From positions 110,887-174,886 of the forward strand of contig NZ_RHHV01000023.1 in assembly GCF_003710905.1 (NCBI RefSeq): 64,000 bases of DNA, written 5' to 3'. Of the stretch, positions 58,970 through 64,000 are shown one piece after another (positions within the stretch are counted from its first letter, which is position 1; each line of letters opens with the position of its first letter). Source of the DNA: Brevibacillus parabrevis (GTDB lineage Bacteria > Bacillota > Bacilli > Brevibacillales > Brevibacillaceae). The notes beneath the pieces are model-generated. The model had not been told where the DNA came from. It did no database searches and worked only from the letters and a program-made list of their open reading frames with translations. A program made the translations under genes and the position numbers.

Positions 58970-60118
58970 ATGAAAATCGAACGCGTCGATCTGCAAAGAA
59001 TCAAAATTCCCCTGACTGCCCCGTTTGTCACCAGCATGGGGCTGGAAACTCACAAGGAATGTATTCTCGTCCGCGCCTACAGCGGCAATCACGTAGGCTT
59101 TGGCGAGAGCGTCGCGATGGATGTTCCGGTTTACAACGAAGAAGATGTCGACACCGTCTGGTACATGCTTGAAAAGTACCTGATTCCCCAACTGTTTACC
59201 CGCGACATCGAGCATCCTGATCAAGTTTCGGAAATCTTCTCCTGGATGCGCCGCAACCAGATGGCCAAATCCGCTCTGGAAGGCGCTGTCTGGGACTTGT
59301 ACGCCAAAATGAACGGGCTGTCCCTCTCCCAGGCGCTTGGCGGCACACGCACGACAATCGATGTCGGCGTCAGCATCGGAATCGAGCCAACCATCGAAAA
59401 ATTGCTGGAACGAGTCGACGGCTTTATCCGCGACGGGTACAAAAAAATCAAGGTGAAAATCAAGCCTGGCTTTGACGTAGAGCCGATGCGCGCCATCCGT
59501 CACACCTTTGGCCCTGACGTCCCGCTGATGGCTGATGCCAACTCGGCTTACACGCTCGCAGACATCGACATGCTGAAACAGCTCGACGAGTTTGGCCTGA
59601 TCATGATTGAGCAGCCTTTGGGACACGACGACATCATCGATCATGCGACATTGCAACGCGAGCTGAAAACGCCTATTTGCCTCGACGAGTCGATCCACAC
59701 CGTCGCGGATGCCCGCAAAGCGATTGAACTCGGCAGCTGCCGCATCATCAACATCAAGATCGGACGCGTCGGCGGCCTGACAGATGCGAAGAAGCTCCAT
59801 GACTTGTGTGCGGCAAAAGGCGTTCCGGTCTGGTGCGGCGGCATGCAGGAAGTCGGGATTGGCCGCGCCCACAACATCGCCATCGCTTCGCTGTCCAACT
59901 TCACCATCCCGGGCGACACGTCGCCATCTCACCGCTACTTTACAGAGGATGTCGTTACGCCGATGATCGATTTCGTTTCGCCGGGCGTTCTCTCCGTCCC
60001 TACCGGAGCAGGCATAGGTTTCACGATTAATGAAGCCGCCATTCTCCGGTCGCTGGTGGAGCATAAGAGCTACTACGCGAATCAAGAGTCCACGACGACC
60101 GTCATTCCGGGCTGGTAA
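58970..60118 (+). CDS. enolase-superfamily racemase (N-acylamino-acid racemase / OSBS-like)
   Basis: A 382-residue MLE/NSAR-subgroup enzyme. The catalytic KxK pair is near 161-163 in KVKIKPGFD; metal ligands are in DANSAY, MIEQPLGHDD and CLDESIH; the second catalytic Lys is in INIKIGRVGGL. These features match o-succinylbenzoate synthase/N-succinylamino-acid racemase. A transporter and an M20 deacylase alongside, and no men genes, favour the racemase role. The second ATG (58970) is chosen, with GAGGAG 8 nt ahead. Confidence 0.88.
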   Translation: MKIERVDLQRIKIPLTAPFVTSMGLETHKECILVRAYSGNHVGFGESVAMDVPVYNEEDVDTVWYMLEKYLIPQLFTRDIEHPDQVSEIFSWMRRNQMAKSALEGAVWDLYAKMNGLSLSQALGGTRTTIDVGVSIGIEPTIEKLLERVDGFIRDGYKKIKVKIKPGFDVEPMRAIRHTFGPDVPLMADANSAYTLADIDMLKQLDEFGLIMIEQPLGHDDIIDHATLQRELKTPICLDESIHTVADARKAIELGSCRIINIKIGRVGGLTDAKKLHDLCAAKGVPVWCGGMQEVGIGRAHNIAIASLSNFTIPGDTSPSHRYFTEDVVTPMIDFVSPGVLSVPTGAGIGFTINEAAILRSLVEHKSYYANQESTTTVIPGW

Positions 60119-60134
60119 TGCATTGATGAAAATG

Positions 60135-60169
60135 AAAACAGGGACGCCACAGCGGCTTCCCTGTTTTTT
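60135..60169. terminator. bidirectional terminator
   Basis: AAAACAGGG / CCCTGTTTT followed by TT; it ends the racemase operon and the convergent unknown gene. Confidence 0.8.
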
Positions 60170-60184
60170 CGTTATCGAGCGCTT

Positions 60185-61093
60185 TTAGTCCATAATCGTC
60201 AACAGCTTGCACAGGTTGCGCTCGGCGCCTGTCCTGTCTTCTGCCGGCAATTTTTTCAGCAAGTCCAGCGCAGCGTACGGCAGCTTCAGCGCGTGAGGGT
60301 CGCTATACGTCTTCTCCCAATACGCCGGCGCGAAAATCTCGGCAAAAGCTGGCTCTTTTACTTCATCCTCCAGCACAAACTCCGGTCGCTGACGGTCGAG
60401 ATAGGTTTGAATCCGATGATTGGCGATTCCCGCCTTGACCATCTCTCCGTAGCCGAAACGCTCCAACTCAGTCAAAGCCTGGGCATGCGTCACGCTGTGG
60501 ACGACCTCGCCTGCAAAGTGATAGCGCTGCCCATCAATCACCCGCCCGGGGATGACTGTATGTAGCTCGTCAAACGTCCTGACCGCCATCTCGTCGGTCG
60601 TGTCGTATGGCGCCACTTCCGAAGCCACGTCCTCCGTCCTGATCGCAAAATAGTTGGCGATGCCCCAATAGCGGGTTGGTCTGTCTTCTTTTGTCCTTTT
60701 CAGCAATTCAACCAGCCCGCTGACAATGCTCGGACGGATCAGATCGGGACGTTCCTTGAGCGCTTTCAATGCCAGCACGCCCAATGCCAAACCATGTCCG
60801 GAGGTGCGCAGCTGCTGCGTATTTTGCTTGAGTCTGTAAATGACGCTGTCCAGCAAGGCAGGATCAGCTTCTTCTTCCTGGTCCAACGGGGCGAACCATT
60901 CCGGCTTCAATTTCCGGAAAGCTTCACAGGTTCGCTCAATCCCCTCTATTACGTGACGAGGCAAATCATGCTCCTGATTCATGTAGTAGCCTGCCAGCAA
61001 TGCCGCACCGTAATGACCCTCGAACCATCCTTCTTGCGCCGCGCGCGCCATTCCCACCAAGCCTAGCTCCAAATACGAATCGAGTAACCGCAT
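60185..61093 (-). CDS. 302-residue protein of unknown function
   Basis: A soluble, mostly helical protein (MRLLDSYLELGLVGMARAA, then GHYGAALLAGYYM, YRLKQNTQQLRTSGHGLALG, GEVVHSVTHAQALTEL). Repeated His-containing helices (EGHYGAA, SGHGLAL, VTHAQAL) suggest an alpha-toroid or metal-linked fold, but I recognise no family. The ATG at 61093 has AAAAGGAGG 7 nt ahead; longer frames run through the promoter. Monocistronic. Confidence 0.65.
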   Translation of the reverse strand: MRLLDSYLELGLVGMARAAQEGWFEGHYGAALLAGYYMNQEHDLPRHVIEGIERTCEAFRKLKPEWFAPLDQEEEADPALLDSVIYRLKQNTQQLRTSGHGLALGVLALKALKERPDLIRPSIVSGLVELLKRTKEDRPTRYWGIANYFAIRTEDVASEVAPYDTTDEMAVRTFDELHTVIPGRVIDGQRYHFAGEVVHSVTHAQALTELERFGYGEMVKAGIANHRIQTYLDRQRPEFVLEDEVKEPAFAEIFAPAYWEKTYSDPHALKLPYAALDLLKKLPAEDRTGAERNLCKLLTIMD

Positions 61094-61129
61094 GTAACAT
61101 CCTCCTTTTACCAATTGGATCTTGCATTT

Positions 61130-61158
61130 ATAATATAACATATATTTTAGTTTGTTAA
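61130..61158 (-). promoter_or_regulatory. promoter of the 302-residue protein gene
   Basis: On the minus strand TTAACA (61153-61158) and TATTAT (61130-61135) are 17 bp apart, in a very AT-rich stretch flanked by TTGCA/TGCAA. Confidence 0.6.
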
Positions 61159-61163
61159 GTGCA

Positions 61164-61197
61164 AAAATAAAAATGACTCCATCTCGCGGAGTCATTT
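61164..61197 (-). terminator. Rho-independent terminator after the HesB-like gene
   Basis: AAATGACTCC / GGAGTCATTT, followed on the minus strand by TTATTTTT. Confidence 0.8.
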
Positions 61198-61208
61198 GCT
61201 TCTCATCA

Positions 61209-61502
61209 TTATTGTTCATCCAGACGGAAATCGACTTCGTCAGTCGCTAGACGGTAGTCCACGATCAGTCCTTTTCCGTTCATATACCACAACTCGTCTT
61301 GTTCCATATAAAAAGTAATGCCATCTATTACGGTAGACAGTCCGATTTCGTTCGGCAGTTCTTTGGCGATCCCCATGGAAAAGGAATCCTGAACCGTGCT
61401 TACCCCTCCATATCGGACAAAAAAGCGAATGCTGTCGCCCTCTTGGCAGCCCCACTCTTCTTTAAACCACGCTACAGCTGCTTCCGTTACCGTCATCTTC
61501 AT
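61209..61502 (-). CDS. HesB/IscA-like protein (YneR type)
   Basis: A 97-residue protein of the HesB-like fold. FFVRYGGVSTVQDSFSMGIA matches the YneR-type domain, which lacks the three Cys of true Fe-S carriers such as IscA. Function unknown. The ATG at 61502 has GAGGAG 9 nt ahead; an in-frame TTG just before it overlaps. Confidence 0.75.
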   Translation of the reverse strand: MKMTVTEAAVAWFKEEWGCQEGDSIRFFVRYGGVSTVQDSFSMGIAKELPNEIGLSTVIDGITFYMEQDELWYMNGKGLIVDYRLATDEVDFRLDEQ

Positions 61503-61597
61503 CAAACGCCACTCCTCTCTTCCCTTGTAGTTTACCTTACTTTCTAAATATGTAAAGCAAAAAAGTATACTATCAGCACTTTATCCTTGTCTGCAAA

Positions 61598-61631
61598 AGA
61601 AAAACCGATTCCCTTGAAGTGGAAATCGGTT
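61598..61631 (-). terminator. Rho-independent terminator after the sensor kinase
   Basis: On the minus strand AACCGATT / AATCGGTT followed by TTTC. Confidence 0.75.
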
Positions 61632-61649
61632 CTGCCTCTGTTCCTCTGC

Positions 61650-62939
61650 TTACTTTACTGGAAGTGTAACCAAAAAGCTGGTTCCTATGCCTTCTTCGCT
61701 GCTCACGTGAATTTTGCCATGGTGGGCGTCCACAATCCATTTGGCGATGGACAGGCCCAATCCCGTGCCTTCTGTGGAGCGGGAGCGCATTTTGTCCACG
61801 CGGAAGAAACGGTCGAACAAATACGGGATGTTTTCTTTGGAAATGCCGATACCGCTGTCTTTTACCAGGATGGCGACGCGGTTCCCGTCTTTTTTGCAAG
61901 AAACGTAAATGCTGCCGCCTTTGTTTGTGTACTTGAGGGCGTTGTCCAGCAAAATGACCAGCAACTGATGCAGACGCTCTTCATCTCCGGCAATTTCCAG
62001 CGGCCCTTCGATGTTCGTCTCCAGGCTGATTTCTTTTACGATCGCAAGCTGGGTAAACACCTGTGTGCATTTTTGCACGACCTCGTCCAGACGGATGCGT
62101 TTGCTCATGATTTGCAGCTCGTTGGAATCGCTGCGAGCCAAGGTCAGCAAATCAGCCACCAGCTTGCTCAGCCGCTTCGCCTCCTGCATGCCAATCATGA
62201 TTTTCTCGCTTTCCTGCTCTATCGTATGGTCCGGGTGGCGAAACAGGCGCTCCAGATTGACCATGATCGCGGTCAACGGAGTGCGCAGCTCATGCGAGGC
62301 ATCGGCGATGAACTGCTGCTGCTTTTCCCACGAAACCTGGATCGGAATAAGCGCGCGCCTTGCCAAAAACCAGCCCGCCACGATGGCAATGACGACGCTG
62401 ACAGCACCACCGATCACGACGACGTACAACAAGCTGCTCAGCATGTTTTGCTCAGGTGCGAGATTGTAGATCAATTGAAACTGATAGGCGATTTGCACTC
62501 GATCGCCCACGACGACTTTTTTGGGCACAGTTACTGTCTGTACCCGATACATCTGGCCTCTGATGGATACCGTCTCAGTCCCGTCTGGTTTGTCGATGTG
62601 CAGAAACTCGGGGAAATCCTCCGGCTCCAGCCGATCTCCAAAGGCCGTTCCCATCACTTGACCAAAACTGTCCCAGACGAGCAACGTGTACCTGCGCTCC
62701 AGGTCGATATACTTTTTTCGCTCCATCCGGTTGTACGGAAAAGATTCATCGTCCATTCGCTGCAAGCGAGGCAAGGGATCTACGGTAAGACGCTGACTCA
62801 CTTTTTCCAGTTCGCGGTCTACTTGCGAGTAAAGCCGATACTTCATCGTGTAGTAAACAGCGCCTCCTAGCAGGTTGAGCAGCAGAAATACCACGATGAC
62901 ATTCAGTGTCACCAGGCGAATCCGCGTTTTTCGAAACAT
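61650..62939 (-). CDS. membrane sensor histidine kinase (HisKA)
   Basis: A 429-residue kinase. Two membrane helices (about 9-30 and 168-192) flank an extracytoplasmic domain of about 135 residues. HisKA follows with phosphoacceptor His216 in FIADASHELRTPL, then HATPase: VILLDNALKYT, VKDSGIGI, FDRFFRVDK and GTGLGLSIAKW. It overlaps the response regulator stop by 1 nt (TAATG), so it is co-translated. The stimulus is unknown. Confidence 0.9.
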   Translation of the reverse strand: MFRKTRIRLVTLNVIVVFLLLNLLGGAVYYTMKYRLYSQVDRELEKVSQRLTVDPLPRLQRMDDESFPYNRMERKKYIDLERRYTLLVWDSFGQVMGTAFGDRLEPEDFPEFLHIDKPDGTETVSIRGQMYRVQTVTVPKKVVVGDRVQIAYQFQLIYNLAPEQNMLSSLLYVVVIGGAVSVVIAIVAGWFLARRALIPIQVSWEKQQQFIADASHELRTPLTAIMVNLERLFRHPDHTIEQESEKIMIGMQEAKRLSKLVADLLTLARSDSNELQIMSKRIRLDEVVQKCTQVFTQLAIVKEISLETNIEGPLEIAGDEERLHQLLVILLDNALKYTNKGGSIYVSCKKDGNRVAILVKDSGIGISKENIPYLFDRFFRVDKMRSRSTEGTGLGLSIAKWIVDAHHGKIHVSSEEGIGTSFLVTLPVK

Positions 62940-63613
62940 TAACGTTCTTCCTTTTTCAAAATATAGCCCACGTTGCGGATCGTGCGGATAAAGCTTTCGT
63001 ACGCTCCCAGCTTTTTGCGCAAATAGTGGACGTACAAATCAACTACCCCGTAATTCGCTTCTGAGTCAATTCCCCATACACGGTCAAAAATTTGCTGACG
63101 CGTCAGGATTTGCTCCCGATTTTGCAGAAAATACTTAAGCAGTTCGTACTCCTTGGTCGTCAGCTTCATCGGCTCATCATCCACGAAACCGTCGTATTCA
63201 TTTACTTTTAAAGAAATGGGACCGTATGTCATTTCGCCTTCCGTACCCGTCTTCCCATTGCGGCGCAGCAAAGCTCTCGCTCTCGCTGTCAGCTCTTCCG
63301 CAGCAAACGGCTTGACCAGATAATCGTCAGCTCCTGCATCCAGTCCTTCCACTCTTGCCTTGACGCTGTCCTTTGCTGTCAGGAACAAAACAGGTGTCAT
63401 AATTCCTTTGGCACGAAGCGTTTTTACCAGAGTCAGGCCATCCATACCGGGCATCATGATATCGAGCACCAGCAAATCGTAGATGTCTCGCTGCGCCAGC
63501 AACAAGCCGTCATCTCCCCGATCAGCCGTATCTACCTGATAGCCTTCATCACTCAAAACGCCAGCAATAGTCTGTAACAGGGCTTGTTCGTCTTCGACTG
63601 CAAGAATCAGCAT
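62939..63613 (-). CDS. OmpR-family response regulator
   Basis: A 224-residue regulator. Receiver domain with phosphoacceptor Asp51 in LLVLDIMMPGMDG, Lys in LVKPF, and a C-terminal winged helix (LTTKEYELLKYFLQNREQILTRQQIF in part; DLYVHYLRKKLG, IRTIRNVGYILK). Its partner kinase follows. GGGGA precedes the ATG. Targets are not evident. Confidence 0.92.
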   Translation of the reverse strand: MLILAVEDEQALLQTIAGVLSDEGYQVDTADRGDDGLLLAQRDIYDLLVLDIMMPGMDGLTLVKTLRAKGIMTPVLFLTAKDSVKARVEGLDAGADDYLVKPFAAEELTARARALLRRNGKTGTEGEMTYGPISLKVNEYDGFVDDEPMKLTTKEYELLKYFLQNREQILTRQQIFDRVWGIDSEANYGVVDLYVHYLRKKLGAYESFIRTIRNVGYILKKEER

Positions 63614-63841
63614 GGAAATCCCCTTTCATGAAAAGTGCTAGCTGTGTGCGTATCCGTTGCGACTTCTTGTTCCATGTTCCTCTGCCGTTTTCAGCATGAA
63701 TCACTATTTCATCCAGCATAGCATAAACAGCTGGAATCACAATGCACATAAATAGACAGACACTTTCATTACAGCACGCCTTTTTTTGAATTGGATTTGA
63801 AAAAAGAAACAGACCATCGTTTTTTGCAAATACGCGCAAAC
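63614..63841. other. intergenic region upstream of the two-component operon, nothing further seen
   Basis: Holds the leader and presumably the promoter of the response-regulator operon. No ORF with a ribosome site, no 5S rRNA-like or tRNA-like sequence was seen on either strand. Confidence 0.5.
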
Positions 63842-63892
63842 AAAAAAAGCTGCATTCTCCATTACTTGCAAAAGTAATCGAGAATACAGCTT
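63842..63892 (-). terminator. rRNA operon terminator
   Basis: On the minus strand a stem of about 20 bp with three mismatches (AAGCTG-ATTCTC-ATTACTT / AAGTAAT-GAGAAT-CAGCTT), then seven T. It lies 50 nt downstream of the 23S 3' end. Confidence 0.88.
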
Positions 63893-63941
63893 TTCTGCTT
63901 GTTCCTTCAAAACTGAATACGCATGATTGCTAAGCATGTGT

Positions 63942-64000
63942 GGATAAGTCCTCGACCGATTAGTATTCGTCAGCTCCACGCGTTACCGCGCTTCCACACC
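63942..64000 (-). rRNA. 23S ribosomal RNA, 3' end (partial)
   Basis: The minus strand ends with GGTCGAGGACTTATCCA preceded by the conserved helix of bacterial 23S 3' termini (reverse complement seen as GACCGATTAGTATTCGTCAG on the plus strand). The gene runs off the right edge. The TTTTGAAGGAACAA processing-type sequence follows the 3' end. Confidence 0.93.

Noticed and set aside
1..64000. CRISPR arrays, tRNA genes, prophage or transposase genes
   Set aside because: No regularly spaced direct repeats, cloverleaf-like sequences or recognisable phage or transposase proteins were seen on reading both strands.

Overview
The window looks like chromosomal DNA of a spore-forming, mid-GC Firmicute of the Brevibacillus/Paenibacillaceae type. 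The grounds are YunB-, YtaF- and Spo0M-like sporulation proteins, AGGAGG ribosome sites with frequent GTG and TTG starts, Bacillus-style c-di-AMP (ydaO-type) riboswitches, CsoR- and MhqR-type operators, and the 3' end of a 23S rRNA gene at the right edge. The genus is inferred from overall likeness; no database was searched. No insertion sequence, prophage, CRISPR array or tRNA was seen.

Layout. 1-3.3 kb: end of a sigma-54 activator, a nitroreductase with a YodB-like operator, a short-chain dehydrogenase and a 34-residue membrane peptide. 3.3-9.5 kb: a ba3-type cytochrome c oxidase operon (subunits IIa, II, I) and an NreBC-like oxygen-sensing two-component system; both promoters carry the same GGG-N4-CCC palindrome. 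9.7-17.8 kb: cell-surface and sporulation-related genes, a SERCA-type Ca2+ ATPase, and a TetR/HXXEE pair. 17.9-19.0 kb: an AT-rich patch with a lipoprotein and a small unknown protein. 19.0-28.3 kb: a kdp potassium-ATPase operon behind a c-di-AMP riboswitch, with a kinase-less tandem KdpD, an unknown protein and an arginase-fold protein at its distal end. 28.4-30.7 kb: a decayed second kdp locus (kdpF-like ORF, frameshifted kdpB) joined to the end of a GGDEF-EAL gene. 31.2-35.2 kb: an OpuA glycine-betaine importer behind a second c-di-AMP riboswitch. 35.3-41.6 kb: a six-gene operon of PHP phosphoesterase, TIM-barrel protein, SurE and a Fbp/PhnS-type ABC importer. 41.9-46.9 kb: copA-copZ with two CsoR-type operators, then psuK-psuG. 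47.0-49.5 kb: an MhqR-type quinone/electrophile regulon. 49.7-53.9 kb: Lrp/MFS, a CoA-transferase and a LytTR regulator. 54.1-60.1 kb: a sigma-54 activator driving a transporter, an M20 deacylase and an N-acylamino-acid racemase-like enzyme from a clear -24/-12 promoter. 60.2-63.6 kb: an unknown protein, a HesB-like protein and an OmpR/HisKA two-component pair, ending at an rRNA operon terminator and 23S rRNA on the minus strand.

How the parts fit. Two physiological themes dominate. The first is osmotic and potassium balance under c-di-AMP: the twin riboswitches on kdp and opuA, CBS domains in OpuAA, and Usp/KdpD domains in the kdp operon. The second is redox and oxygen response: NreBC, the ba3 oxidase, the MhqR genes and the nitroreductase. 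The least familiar assemblies are the kdp-unknown-arginase transcription unit, the kdpF/kdpB/EAL wreck, the PHP-TIM-SurE importer operon and the sigma-54 racemase/deacylase operon.
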